NCBI RefSeq assembly: GCF_000384115.1
Contig: NZ_KB913029.1
Location: 3,385,057 to 3,449,056, forward strand
Length of the DNA stretch: 64,000 nt
From: Sporichthya polymorpha DSM 43042
Lineage (GTDB): Bacteria; Actinomycetota; Actinomycetes; Sporichthyales; Sporichthyaceae
Direction of reading: 5' to 3'
Part shown: positions 9,473-18,457 of the stretch, one piece after another
How positions within the stretch are numbered: the stretch's first letter is position 1
Layout of the letters: each line of letters starts with the position of its first letter
Notes under the pieces: model-generated
What the model was told of the DNA's origin: nothing
Seen by the model: only the letters and a program-made list of their open reading frames with translations
Database searches by the model: none
Made by a program: the position numbers and the translations under genes

Positions 9473-9855
9473 TGGACAAGCTGGAGATCCACGAGCTCGC
9501 GGCCCGGTACGCCGACCTCTGCGACCGCGCGGACTGGGACGCCGTCGTCGCCCTCTACACCGCGGACGGCGTGTTCGACGCCCAGGACGTCTACGGCCGC
9601 GTCGCGACCGGGCACGACGACCTGCTCGACTTCTACAAGTCCTTCCCGACCGCGATCGCGCACCACCCGACGAGCCTGCACTCCACGATCGACGGCGACC
9701 GGGCCTCGACGCGGATGAAGATGCTCGTCTTCTTCGCCTCCGGCGGGTTCTCGGTCAACTACGACTGGGAGCTGCGCGCCGTCGACGGCGAGTGGAAGAT
9801 CGCGCGGCAGTCGATCGCGGTTCAGGGCAAGCTGCCGGCGGCGAAGCCGGCATGA
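9472..9855 (+). CDS. SnoaL/NTF2-like small protein
   Basis: 127 residues of the cone-shaped alpha+beta fold used by SnoaL, ketosteroid isomerase and limonene-epoxide hydrolase. Family landmarks are the N-terminal IHELAARYADLCDRADWDAVVALYTADGVF helix-strand pair and the C-terminal WKIARQ. The ATG at 9472 shares its A with the stop of the LLM gene. Such proteins act as isomerases, hydrolases or ligand binders on cyclic compounds. No certain catalytic residue set can be assigned by eye. Confidence 0.85.
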   Translation: MDKLEIHELAARYADLCDRADWDAVVALYTADGVFDAQDVYGRVATGHDDLLDFYKSFPTAIAHHPTSLHSTIDGDRASTRMKMLVFFASGGFSVNYDWELRAVDGEWKIARQSIAVQGKLPAAKPA

Positions 9856-10721
9856 CCTCTCCCGGTGGCGGTCGCGTCGCCGGCAAGGTCGTCCTGATCA
9901 CCGGCGCCGCACGAGGGCAGGGCCGGCACCAGGCGGTCGGGCTGGCCGAACAGGGCGCGGACATCCTCGCCCTCGACCTGTGTGCGGACATCGACTCGGT
10001 GCCGTACCCGCTGGCGACGCCCGACGAGCTCGACGAGACCGCGAAGCTCGTCGCCGCCACCGGTCGGCGCGTGGTGGCGCTGCGCGTCGACGTCCGGGAG
10101 CGGGCGGACCTGCGTCGCGCGATCGCGGAGGGCGTGGCCGAGCTCGGACGCCTCGACGTGGTCGTCGCCCAGGCCGGAATCACCGCGCTCGGCGCCGAGC
10201 TCCCGCGCACCGCCTGGACCGACACCGTCGACGTGAACCTGGTCGGGGTCGTGAACACCGTCCACGCGGCGCTGCCGTACCTGGGCGTCGGGGCGTCGGT
10301 GATCGCGACCGGGTCGCTGGTGGCGCTGCGCCCTCGGCGGGCGTACGACGAGGCCGGGCCGGGGTCCGCGGGGTACAAGTACGCGAAGCTTGCGCTGGCG
10401 CACTACGTCCACGAGCTCGCGACGGTCCTCGCGCCCGAGTGCATCCGCGTCAACGCCGTCCACCCGACGAACGTCGACACGCCGATGCTGCAGAACGACT
10501 CGATCTACCGGCAGTTCCGGCGCGATCTCGAGCAACCGACGCGGGCGGATGCCGAGGGCGTGTTCGGTGTGCTGCACCCGATGCCGACGCCGTTCGTCGA
10601 CGCCGCGGACATCACCCACGCGGTGCTGTACCTCGCCTCCGACGAGTCCCGGTACGTGACCGGGATGCAACTGCGCGTCGACGCGGGTGGTTACCTGACG
10701 GTGAACGAGTTCCGGCCCTGA
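9852..10721 (+). CDS. mycofactocin-coupled SDR oxidoreductase
   Basis: 289 residues. TGAARGQGR is the Rossmann glycine motif, ATGS supplies the catalytic Ser, and YKYAK the Tyr-xxx-Lys pair. The insert ALDLCADIDSVPYPLATPDEL is the hallmark of the SDR subfamily found only in genomes with mycofactocin, whose tightly bound NAD(H) is recycled by that peptide-derived cofactor. It starts with an ATGA overlap after the NTF2-like gene. It probably oxidises an alcohol intermediate of the pathway. Subfamily assignment is by motif recall. Confidence 0.87.
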   Translation: MTSPGGGRVAGKVVLITGAARGQGRHQAVGLAEQGADILALDLCADIDSVPYPLATPDELDETAKLVAATGRRVVALRVDVRERADLRRAIAEGVAELGRLDVVVAQAGITALGAELPRTAWTDTVDVNLVGVVNTVHAALPYLGVGASVIATGSLVALRPRRAYDEAGPGSAGYKYAKLALAHYVHELATVLAPECIRVNAVHPTNVDTPMLQNDSIYRQFRRDLEQPTRADAEGVFGVLHPMPTPFVDAADITHAVLYLASDESRYVTGMQLRVDAGGYLTVNEFRP

Positions 10722-10731
10722 GGAGCACGCG

Positions 10732-11562
10732 ATGGAACCCGGCGACTTCGCCGAACTGGACTACGCCGTCGCCGACGGCGTCGCGACCGTCACGCTGAAC
10801 CGCCCGGAGCGGCGCAACGCGTGGTCCGGGCGGATGGCGGTGGAGTACCGGTGGGCGTTGCACCACGCCGACACCCACCCGGCCGTGCGCGTCGTCGTGC
10901 TGACCGGTGCCGGTGGTGACTTCTGCGCCGGCGCCCACTCCGAGTCGCTGAACAAGATCTCCGACGGCGGCGGTTCGTACACGCCGGAGAAGCTCCCGTT
11001 GCCCCCATACCCCGAGGGCGCGCCGGACGGAATGCGGCGCAACCACGTCGTGCCTCTGCTCATCTCGACGCCGGTGATCGCCGCGATCCGCGGCGCCTGC
11101 GCCGGCGCGGGGTTCGTCCTCGCGACCTACGCCGACTTCCGCTTCGCTGCCGCCGACGCGCGGATCACAACCTCGTTCGCCCGCCTCGGCCTCCCGGCGG
11201 AGTACGGCATCAACTGGCTGTTGCCCCGTCAGATCGGCGTCACCAACGCGGCGATCCTGCTCTACACAGCCGCGATCTGCGACGGCAACCGCGCCCGCGA
11301 CCTCGGCTGGGTCCAGTCCGTCCACGCCCCGGACGAGGTGCTCCCCGCCGCGCAGGAGTTCGCGACCTCCCTCGCCCGCCACAGCTCGGGCGAGTCGCTC
11401 CGGCTGATGAAGCGTCAGCTCATGGTCGACGCCTGGGGTCCCCTCGACGAGGCCTACACCCGCTCGGTCCAGGACATGAACGCCGCTCTGAAGCACCCGG
11501 ACATCCGCGTCGGCCTGCGAGCCCTGAAGGAGAAGCGCCTCCCCGACTTCCTCGCCGAGTGA
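10732..11562 (+). CDS. enoyl-CoA hydratase/isomerase family protein
   Basis: 276 residues, crotonase fold: VTLNRPERRNAW at the N-terminus, DFCAGAHS as the CoA/oxyanion element, then GACAGAGFVLA. By eye, the two positions that hold the catalytic glutamates in classical hydratase carry Val (GAGFVLA) and Phe (SFARLG). The reaction may therefore be isomerisation, hydrolysis or retro-aldol cleavage rather than hydration. It is last in the LLM/NTF2/SDR operon, 10 nt after the SDR, and is followed by a strong terminator. Confidence 0.87.
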   Translation: MEPGDFAELDYAVADGVATVTLNRPERRNAWSGRMAVEYRWALHHADTHPAVRVVVLTGAGGDFCAGAHSESLNKISDGGGSYTPEKLPLPPYPEGAPDGMRRNHVVPLLISTPVIAAIRGACAGAGFVLATYADFRFAAADARITTSFARLGLPAEYGINWLLPRQIGVTNAAILLYTAAICDGNRARDLGWVQSVHAPDEVLPAAQEFATSLARHSSGESLRLMKRQLMVDAWGPLDEAYTRSVQDMNAALKHPDIRVGLRALKEKRLPDFLAE

Positions 11563-11588
11563 CTCGTCGACGGCAGCCTGTGGAAAAG

Positions 11589-11636
11589 AAGGGGTGACAC
11601 CCCTTACTGCGGAGTAAGGGGTGTCACCCTTTTTTG
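11589..11636. terminator. bidirectional terminator, shared repeat type
   Basis: GGGTGACACCCCTTACT at 11592 pairs perfectly (17 bp) with its complement ending at 11629, loop GCGG. It is followed by T6 on the plus strand and preceded by an A-rich run that gives U's on the minus strand. It lies between two convergent genes. The same stem recurs at 39786-39836. Confidence 0.85.
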
Positions 11637-11680
11637 ACAGCGGCGGCGGCGAGCGGCGAGCGGCGGGGCGGGGCGGGGCG

Positions 11681-12463
11681 TCAGGACCGGAGGCCGAGGA
11701 ACGCGAGGTCGTTCAGGGTCGAGGGGAGGTTCCGGATCGTCACGACGGGGGTGAGTCGGCGGGGGATGGTGACGTACCGGGCATCGCGCTCGACGGCGTC
11801 GGCGAGCTGGCGGGCGACGTCGACGGGGGTGAGGACCGGCAGCAGGCGGGAGAGCCGCTTCGAGACCGCGGCGATCTTGGGGGACTGGCGGGCCTGCTCC
11901 ATCATGTGCGTCCCGGCGACCTCGCCGAGGGTGGCGAGGGTCGCGGTCAGCGGCGTCCCCTTGAGGTCGCGCTGGAGCACCGCCGTGTACTGGTGCAGCG
12001 CGGCCTTGCTTGCGCCGTAGACCGACAGCTCCGGGACCGCACTCACCGCGGCGAGCGTCGAGACGTTGACGAGGTGGCCGCGCCGGCGCTCGAGCATGCC
12101 CGGCAGCGCCTGGCGGCACAGTTCCATCGGGGCGGTCGCGTTGACGTCCATCAGCAGCCGGGTCTCACCGGCCGGCGAGGACTGCGCGGGGGCGACCGCG
12201 GTCAGCGCCGCGTTGTTCACCAGCACGTCGACGGGGCCGAGGCCCGCCTCCGCCTCGGACAGGACGGTCGCGAGCCGCTCCGGGTCCGCGAGGTCCGCGA
12301 CGAGCGGCGTCGCCCCCTGCTCCGCCGCGACGGCGGCGAGGCGCTCCTTGTCCCGCCCCAGCACGGTGACGCGGGCCCCGCGCGCCGCGAACTCGCGGGC
12401 GATCTCGATCCCGATCCCGTGCGACCCGCCGGTGACGAGGGCGTGCGTGCCGGCCAGCTTCAT
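11681..12463 (-). CDS. SDR-family oxidoreductase
   Basis: 260 residues. TGGSHGIG is the nucleotide-binding motif, VNNAA and NVSTLAA follow, and YGASKAAL holds the catalytic Tyr and Lys. The start ATG at 12463 precedes KLAGTHALVTGG, the typical SDR N-terminus. The C-terminal 60 residues (KRLSRLLPVLTPVDVARQL) resemble acyl-chain or steroid-type SDRs that act on hydrophobic substrates. It is divergent from the PEP-swivel gene and convergent with the crotonase operon. Confidence 0.88.
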   Translation of the reverse strand: MKLAGTHALVTGGSHGIGIEIAREFAARGARVTVLGRDKERLAAVAAEQGATPLVADLADPERLATVLSEAEAGLGPVDVLVNNAALTAVAPAQSSPAGETRLLMDVNATAPMELCRQALPGMLERRRGHLVNVSTLAAVSAVPELSVYGASKAALHQYTAVLQRDLKGTPLTATLATLGEVAGTHMMEQARQSPKIAAVSKRLSRLLPVLTPVDVARQLADAVERDARYVTIPRRLTPVVTIRNLPSTLNDLAFLGLRS

Positions 12464-12504
12464 ACGCGTCTCCCGAGTCGAGCACGGCACCTTGTGACCG
12501 CGGC

Positions 12505-12535
12505 AGTTAACGCTATATTAGCTATCGATTTATTG
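12505..12535. promoter_or_regulatory. AT-rich divergent promoter region
   Basis: The run from gttaacgc to cgatttattg is the only AT-rich stretch between the divergent SDR and PEP-swivel genes. It contains GCTA-tat-TAGC and a CGATTTA sequence also found in the arm of the 3330-3360 repeat. It is probably the shared promoter. No regulator can be named. Confidence 0.35.
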
Positions 12536-12552
12536 CCGGGCGAGGGGTGCAC

Positions 12553-14214
12553 ATGGGCGACGCCCTGGAGCGGTACCTGGAACAGCATCGGGCCGGGCTC
12601 GACGACGAGCTCTGCACCTGGCCGGCCGAGCCCGGCCTGTTCACGCGGGCGAACGCCAACGACCAGTGGCCCCGCCCGATCACGCCGCTGACGCAGGACC
12701 TGATCGGCCTCCCGATGGAACGCGGCATCGGCGTCGCCTTCTCGCAGGTGCTCGGCGTCGCGCCCGACCATGGCCCCTGGACCTGGAACGCCGTCTTCTA
12801 CGGCTGGTACACCTTCGCGGTCGAGCCCGCCGCCGCGATGGCCGACAACCTCCCGGGCTGGTCGCGCGCCGGCGTCTACGGCGACTACTTCGGCGTCGCC
12901 GAGGACCCGGACGCCCCCGCGCCCGCCGCTACCGGCGGCGCGAGCCCGCTCGCGCTGGCGAGGATCGGCCTCAACTTCACCAAGGCCCTGCGCGGATACC
13001 CGAAGCACTCCGCCCGCGACCGGGTCGCGGCCCACGCCCGGCTGCGCGTCGACCTGAACCGCGACTGGTCCACCGTCTCCGACGCCGAGCTCCTCGGCCG
13101 GTTGCGCGCGCACACCGACGAGGCGACCCGCGCCCGGGTCCCGCACGTCCTCGCGAGTGTCATCTCCGCGCCGATCTTCAAGAAGGCGAACGAGATGGCC
13201 GCGAGTTTCGCCGGCGAGGAGGCGACCGGTCTGCTGACCGCCGCCGTCACCGGCCTCGGCGGGATCCACATGCAGGAGGCGACCGCCGCGCTCGGCGACG
13301 TCGCGCGCGGCACGCTGACGCGCGAGGAGTTCCTCGACCAGTTCGGCTTCCGCGGCTTCAACGAGTTCGAGCTCTCTGCGACGCCGTGGCGCGACGACCC
13401 CGCGACGCTGGAGAAGCTCATCGGCCGGTCCGCCCCGCGCACCGAGCACTCGACCGCGGTCCGCGACGAGGCCCGCGCCCAGCTCCGGGCCGCGGCCGGC
13501 CGCCGCTGGGTCGTGTTCCGCCGCCTGCTCACAATGGCCGAGACGCACATGCGCTGGCGCGAGAACGGCAAGGTGCCGCTCGCGATGCAGACGCACTCGA
13601 TCCGGCTCGTCGTCCGCGAGGCCGCGCGCCGGCTCGTCGAGCGCGGCCGCCTCACCACCGCGGACGACGTCCACTTCCTCCGCCTGGCCGAGCTCCTCGA
13701 CGACCTCGACGGTCGCCCCGTCTCCGATCTGCCCGACCGGATCGCGCGACGCCGCCGGACCCACGAGCTCGCCCAGGACCTCCCGCTGCCGGAGATGATC
13801 GACGCCGGCCCCGGCGCGCTGTCGGTCATCACGCCCGAGCGGTGGCGCGGCCTCGGGGTCCTGCCCCCGGTCGAGAGCACCGCCGGCCGCGACCGCCTCG
13901 TCGGAGCCCCCGGCAGCCCGGGCCGCCACACCGGCCGGGCCCGCATCGTGCGCGACCCGTCCGCGGTCGACCTCGACGAGGGCGACGTCATCGTCGCCGC
14001 CGGCACCGACTCCGCCTGGACGGCGCTGTTCTTCCAGGCGTCCGCGGTCGTCGTCGACGTCGGCGGTCCGATGTCGCACTCCGCGATCGCGGCGCGCGAG
14101 ATCGGGATCCCGTGCGTGGTGAACGTCAAGGACGGCACCACCGGGATCCGCGAGGGTCAGCCGATCACCGTCGACGGCGACACCGGCGAGGTCCTGCTGC
14201 TGGAAACGGTCTAG
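12553..14214 (+). CDS. PEP-utilizing-enzyme swivel-domain protein without ATP-grasp domain
   Basis: 553 residues. The last 80 or so residues form the phosphohistidine swivel domain of PEP synthase, pyruvate phosphate dikinase and rifampin phosphotransferase: GDVIVAAGTDSAWTALFF, then GGPMSHSAIAAREIGIPCV with the phospho-His at about residue 509. The N-terminal 430 residues are helical and resemble the substrate-binding middle part of rifampin phosphotransferase. The N-terminal ATP-binding domain is absent. The ATG at 12553 is preferred over GTG 12547. A paralog lies at 33683-35308. Substrate and phosphate donor are unknown. Confidence 0.85.
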   Translation: MGDALERYLEQHRAGLDDELCTWPAEPGLFTRANANDQWPRPITPLTQDLIGLPMERGIGVAFSQVLGVAPDHGPWTWNAVFYGWYTFAVEPAAAMADNLPGWSRAGVYGDYFGVAEDPDAPAPAATGGASPLALARIGLNFTKALRGYPKHSARDRVAAHARLRVDLNRDWSTVSDAELLGRLRAHTDEATRARVPHVLASVISAPIFKKANEMAASFAGEEATGLLTAAVTGLGGIHMQEATAALGDVARGTLTREEFLDQFGFRGFNEFELSATPWRDDPATLEKLIGRSAPRTEHSTAVRDEARAQLRAAAGRRWVVFRRLLTMAETHMRWRENGKVPLAMQTHSIRLVVREAARRLVERGRLTTADDVHFLRLAELLDDLDGRPVSDLPDRIARRRRTHELAQDLPLPEMIDAGPGALSVITPERWRGLGVLPPVESTAGRDRLVGAPGSPGRHTGRARIVRDPSAVDLDEGDVIVAAGTDSAWTALFFQASAVVVDVGGPMSHSAIAAREIGIPCVVNVKDGTTGIREGQPITVDGDTGEVLLLETV

Positions 14215-14227
14215 CGCGCGAACCCGG

Positions 14228-15040
14228 TCAGAACAGCACGTCGGCCAGCGCCCGCTGCCCGGCGGCGGGGTCGGGTCCGAGGACCTGGATGCAGACGTGG
14301 TCCGCGCCCGCGTCGTGGTGGGCGCGGAGACCGTCGGCGATCGACTTCGCGTCGCCGTGCAGCACCATCGCGTCGACGAAGGCGTCCGAACCGCCGTTGT
14401 CCAGGTCGGCCTCGGTGTACCCGTCGCGCAGCCAGTTGTTCCGGTAGTTGATCAGCCCGAGGTACATCTTGAGCGACTTGCGCGCGATCGCCCGCGCCTC
14501 GTCGGCGTCCGTGCTCACCACGACCATGTGCTCCGGCGCGAGCAGCGCGCCCCCGACGATCTCGCGGGCCCGCGCGGTGTGCGCGGGGTTGGTCAGGTAC
14601 GGGTGGGCGCCGGCGGTGCGGTCGGCGGCGAGCTTGAGCACCTTCGGCCCGAGGGCGGCGAGGCACATCCGGTCGCGCGGGACGCCCGCGGCGTCGAGCT
14701 CGTCGAGGTAGCTGACCATCGTCGGGTACGGGGCCTGGTACTCCTTGATCGCCTCCGGGTGCCCGATGCCGACGCCGAGCAGGAAGCGGCCGGGGTGCTT
14801 GGCCTCGATGCGGTGGTAGTTCTCCGCGATCGGGCCGGCGTCGTCGGCCCACATGTTCACGATGCCGGTCGCGATGACGATGCGCTCGGTGGCGTCGAGG
14901 AGCTCCTCGACCTCCGTCAGCGGCTCACGCGGAGACCCGCCGATCCAGAACGTGCCGTACCCGAGCCGTTCCGCCTCCGCGGCGAGCTCCGGGGTCGAGC
15001 GGACGGTGGGCTGCCAGATGCCGAAGCTTCCAAGATCCAT
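14228..15040 (-). CDS. F420-dependent LLM-class oxidoreductase
   Basis: 270 residues, shorter than most LLM enzymes. It matches the actinobacterial subfamily that begins with a GxxGIWQP motif: LGSFGIWQPTV, AERLGYGTFWIGGSP, RIVIATGIVNMW, and PGRFLLGVGIGHPE. The C-terminus has DGLRAHHDAGADHVCIQVLG. It probably uses F420. It is convergent with the PEP-swivel gene only 13 nt away, and 30 nt downstream of the GAF regulator gene in the same direction, so it may be cotranscribed with that regulator. Confidence 0.85.
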   Translation of the reverse strand: MDLGSFGIWQPTVRSTPELAAEAERLGYGTFWIGGSPREPLTEVEELLDATERIVIATGIVNMWADDAGPIAENYHRIEAKHPGRFLLGVGIGHPEAIKEYQAPYPTMVSYLDELDAAGVPRDRMCLAALGPKVLKLAADRTAGAHPYLTNPAHTARAREIVGGALLAPEHMVVVSTDADEARAIARKSLKMYLGLINYRNNWLRDGYTEADLDNGGSDAFVDAMVLHGDAKSIADGLRAHHDAGADHVCIQVLGPDPAAGQRALADVLF

Positions 15041-15070
15041 GAGCGAAACCCTAGTCGCGGGAGCCGTGGA

Positions 15071-16363
15071 TCAGGGGAGCTTGCTGACCGGCCGGTCGGC
15101 CAGCGCCCGCACGGCCGGTGCCATCGACCCCGCGACCACGGGCGCCTGACCGACAAGCTCCGCGTCGCCCCAGTCGAGAACCAGGTCGACCTCGTCCGCC
15201 AGCCGGTACGGCCGGCTCAGCAGGATCGCCCCGAGCGAGCGCCGCAACCGCGACACCTCGGCCCGGACGGCGATGACGTGCTCCGCGTCCCCGTAGAGCG
15301 CCTCGCTCAGCGCCGCGGCGCCGATGCCGGCCCGCCCGGCGAGGTGCACGAGCAGCAGCAGTTCGGCGTGACGGGCCGTCAGCGCGAAGCGCCAGCTGCC
15401 CTTGTCGCTGCAGGTCGAGACGACCGGAGCGCTGCGCAGGTCGAGGACGAGGTTGATGCGCTCCTGCCGCTCGGCCGGGCGCAGGAGCCAGCCGCCGTTG
15501 ATCCGCTCGGGGACGCACACACCCAGGCCGGGGACCGAGATCGCCCGGTCGGCGCACGGCACCGCCACCCGGCGTCCGGTCGCGATGCCGGTGGCCTCGG
15601 CGATCCAGCCCTCGTCATCGACGATCAGCGCGGGGCCGTCGAGCGTCGCGATGATCGGCGCGGCCTGGCTGCGCAGGCGCTCGAGGTGGGTCACGTGGCG
15701 CTGCCAGATCTGCATCTCGGCGCAGTGGACCGCCGTCTCCACCAGGGCGCCGATTGCCGGGTGGAGCGTCAGGGCCGGGCCGCTGACGTCCACGATGCCG
15801 GCCAGCCGGCCGGTGCGGGGGTCGTGCACGGGCGCGGCGGTGCAGTACCAGGGGTGCAGCTCGACGCAGTAGTGCTCGGCCGAGAAGACCTGCACCCCGC
15901 ATTCCTCGGCCAGTGCGGTGCCGATCGCGTTGGTGCCGACCCGCTCCTCGGTGAAGAGGGCCCCCTGGACGAAGCCGTGGCTGTCGGCGACGTGCCGCAG
16001 CTGGGTCGAGCCCTCGCGCCAGAGGATCATTCCCTGGTCGTCGGTGACCGCGAGCAGGTAGTGCGAGGCCTCGGCGTAGGAAGTGACGGTGCGTCGAAGA
16101 CCCTCGATGACCTCGGCCAGTAAGGAGCACTCACGACGCTCGTCGATTTGACTCGGCGTCAAGAGATCCTGGCGGATGTCGCCGAGCGGCTGCAGACCGG
16201 AGACCTGAGAACGGTTCCACGATCGGGCGATGACCGGACGGGGACGAAGTTCGGTGGCCCGGCCGGTGCTCGTGATCGCTTCGTGCGCCTGTCGAAGGGC
16301 GCGCGCGTACGTGGGCAGGTCCGTGCCGGGGCGTATGGAATTGAAGCCGTTCGGGGCCTTCAC
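15071..16363 (-). CDS. GAF-domain transcriptional regulator with C-terminal winged helix
   Basis: 430 residues. An N-terminal SWNRSQVSGLQP stretch and a GAF domain (about 80-235) with GTNAIGTALAE resemble AcoR/DhaR-type activators. The sigma-54 AAA+ domain of those proteins is missing. Instead residues about 345-405 (FALTARHAELLLLV ... VIAVRAEVSRLRR) look like a winged helix of the OmpR/SARP kind. It is divergent from the amidohydrolase-cupredoxin operon, with an inverted repeat between them. It probably senses a small ligand and switches that operon. Confidence 0.82.
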   Translation of the reverse strand: MKAPNGFNSIRPGTDLPTYARALRQAHEAITSTGRATELRPRPVIARSWNRSQVSGLQPLGDIRQDLLTPSQIDERRECSLLAEVIEGLRRTVTSYAEASHYLLAVTDDQGMILWREGSTQLRHVADSHGFVQGALFTEERVGTNAIGTALAEECGVQVFSAEHYCVELHPWYCTAAPVHDPRTGRLAGIVDVSGPALTLHPAIGALVETAVHCAEMQIWQRHVTHLERLRSQAAPIIATLDGPALIVDDEGWIAEATGIATGRRVAVPCADRAISVPGLGVCVPERINGGWLLRPAERQERINLVLDLRSAPVVSTCSDKGSWRFALTARHAELLLLVHLAGRAGIGAAALSEALYGDAEHVIAVRAEVSRLRRSLGAILLSRPYRLADEVDLVLDWGDAELVGQAPVVAGSMAPAVRALADRPVSKLP

Positions 16364-16458
16364 GCGTCCACCTCGTCGCTTCGGTGGTCCGGAGCATATT
16401 TCCCCTTATGCAGCGTCGTGCAACCCTTGCGGGGGCGTCTTGCGCAGCAGGAGACTTT

Positions 16459-16489
16459 CCGGACACCAACACCCGTTTCGAATGTCCGG
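16459..16489. promoter_or_regulatory. inverted repeat in the GAF/amidohydrolase intergenic region
   Basis: CCGGACA and TGTCCGG are perfect 7-bp arms separated by 17 nt, two helical turns centre to centre. It lies in the 250-nt region between divergent genes, about 125 nt before the amidohydrolase start. Long-spaced palindromes of this kind are typical of GAF-type activators. Nothing else was recognised in this gap apart from the ribosome-binding site GGTAAGGAG before 16614. Confidence 0.5.
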
Positions 16490-16613
16490 CCCGCCCCGGT
16501 CGCCGAGACGAGCCCCCGGCGTGCGGGCCCTCTGCGAATGGGTCGCGCGCGCAGCCGAGTACGCCGTCGTACGGACGGCTTCTTCGTCGATCCTCCGGTA
16601 AGGAGCGCGCCTG

Positions 16614-18431
16614 ATGGCCAAAGCCCCGAAGTTGCCCTGGAAGGAAACCTGGCCGGACGTCCCCGAGGACGTCCCGATCGACGTCATGCCGGCCTCGAAC
16701 GGCGAGTACGTCCCCAAGCCGCCGACCAAGAAGCAGCTTCAGATCATGGCGCTGCAGGACGAGGCGGTTGAGCACTGGCGTCGTCGGTTCAACATGGACC
16801 GTCGCTCGTTCGTTCGCACCGCCGCGGGGTACGCCATCGGCGTCTGGGCGATCAACCAGGTGACCGCGGGACGGTGGGGCAGCTACGCCTTCGCCAACGA
16901 CGGCATCCCCGGCGAGGAAGCCGTCGACCTGGAGAACCCCGGCGCGCAGCTGGCCAACCTCCCCGGCGAGTTCATCCTCGACACCCAGGGCCACCACCTC
17001 GACGCCGCCGGCCGGTGGCGCACCGAGAATCCCGGCTTCGGCCAGTTCCTGCAGCTGTGGACCTCGCAGGCCATGGGCCAGATGCCGGGCGTCGACGACG
17101 GGGAGCTGCGCGGCTTCGGCTTTGGCGGCGAGCTCGACTGGATCGAGAACCTCGGCCGCTACCACTACTTCAAGGAGATGTTCCTCGACTCCTCGACGAC
17201 GGTCAGCCTGCTGACCGCGCTGCCCAATCTCCCGGACGCGACGAACATCCTCCCGGTGGCGTACGCGAAGGAGACCGTCGACCTCGCGAACAACCTCTCC
17301 AAGTCCGAGCGCTGCTTCATGCACGCGTTCGCCCAGCCGAACCGTGGGTTCATCCGCAACGGCATGACGCCGATCCACCAGGCCGAGGACTTCGCCTGGA
17401 TGGAGCAGGCGGCCAAGAACATGCCGATCTACGGCTGGAAGCTGTACTGCGGCTGGGGTGACTCCACCTTCGGGACGCCGCCGCCGCTCGGCAGCGCGCC
17501 GCCGATGAACGGCTGGTGGTTCGACGACGACAACGGCATCGCGATCGTCGAGCACATCCGCATGATCTGCGAGCGCTACGACCGGCCGAAGGTCATCTGC
17601 ACCCACAAGGGTCTGGCCTTCAACGGCACCTTCGACTCGGCCAAGTTCTCCCCGCGCGACATGGGGGTGATCGGCCGTATGTACCCCGACGTGGCCTTCT
17701 ACACGTACCACTGCGGCTACGACGGCGAGTACATGACGGCGTACCCCGGTGACGAGAAGGTCAACTCCTCGAACCGCAGCGTGGACGCGTTCATCAAGAG
17801 CCTCCGCGAGAACGCCTGGGACGCGACGCAGTTCGTCAAGCCGGGCATGGAGCACGGCAACACGAAGAACATGTACGCCGAGCTCGGCTCCGTCTGGTGG
17901 AACGTCATGAACGACGCCGACCAGGCCGCGCACCTGCTGGGCAAGCTCATCACCTACGTCGGCCCCGAGCGGATCGTGCTCGGCACGGACTGCATCTGGT
18001 ACGGCAACCCGCAGCCCCAGTTCGTCACGATGCGCGCGCTCCAGTTCAGCGACGAGGCGAAGGAGTTCTACAACCTGCCCTACGGCCTCGACGGCGACCG
18101 CTTCGACCCGCGCAAGAACGCGCTGGCCCCGTCGAGCTACACGAAGAAGCACCCGAACGTGAAGGGCTGGCCGACGGACAACAAGGCCCACCCGGAGCGC
18201 AGCATCCGCAACGGCATCCTCGGCCGCAACGCCGCCAAGGCCTACGGGATGGACCCCGACGCGCACCGCGGCAAGATCTCGACCGACCAGGTCCAGGCCA
18301 TGCGCGATGCGTACATCCTCAACCCGATGACGCCCCGTGAGATGGCGACGTTCCGCAGCAACCAGATCATCGGGCCGCGTACACGTCGCGAGTTCTGGCG
18401 CTACGTCAACTCGCCCGAGTACACCCCGTGA
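16614..18431 (+). CDS. Tat-signal amidohydrolase-family metal-dependent hydrolase
   Basis: 605 residues. DRRSFVR (63-68) followed by a hydrophobic stretch to about residue 85 is a twin-arginine export signal, unusually preceded by a 60-residue polar leader. The barrel region has DTQGHHL (123-129), MHAFAQPN, ICTHKGL, YHCGYDG and VLGTDCIWYG, which correspond to the metal and acid positions of COG2159-type amidohydrolases. That group includes decarboxylases and lactonases. A strong GGTAAGGAG site precedes the ATG. The first gene of an operon with a secreted protein and a cupredoxin. Substrate is unknown. Confidence 0.82.
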   Translation: MAKAPKLPWKETWPDVPEDVPIDVMPASNGEYVPKPPTKKQLQIMALQDEAVEHWRRRFNMDRRSFVRTAAGYAIGVWAINQVTAGRWGSYAFANDGIPGEEAVDLENPGAQLANLPGEFILDTQGHHLDAAGRWRTENPGFGQFLQLWTSQAMGQMPGVDDGELRGFGFGGELDWIENLGRYHYFKEMFLDSSTTVSLLTALPNLPDATNILPVAYAKETVDLANNLSKSERCFMHAFAQPNRGFIRNGMTPIHQAEDFAWMEQAAKNMPIYGWKLYCGWGDSTFGTPPPLGSAPPMNGWWFDDDNGIAIVEHIRMICERYDRPKVICTHKGLAFNGTFDSAKFSPRDMGVIGRMYPDVAFYTYHCGYDGEYMTAYPGDEKVNSSNRSVDAFIKSLRENAWDATQFVKPGMEHGNTKNMYAELGSVWWNVMNDADQAAHLLGKLITYVGPERIVLGTDCIWYGNPQPQFVTMRALQFSDEAKEFYNLPYGLDGDRFDPRKNALAPSSYTKKHPNVKGWPTDNKAHPERSIRNGILGRNAAKAYGMDPDAHRGKISTDQVQAMRDAYILNPMTPREMATFRSNQIIGPRTRREFWRYVNSPEYTP

Positions 18432-18457
18432 CCCCCACACCAGACAGGAGGCGCTCC

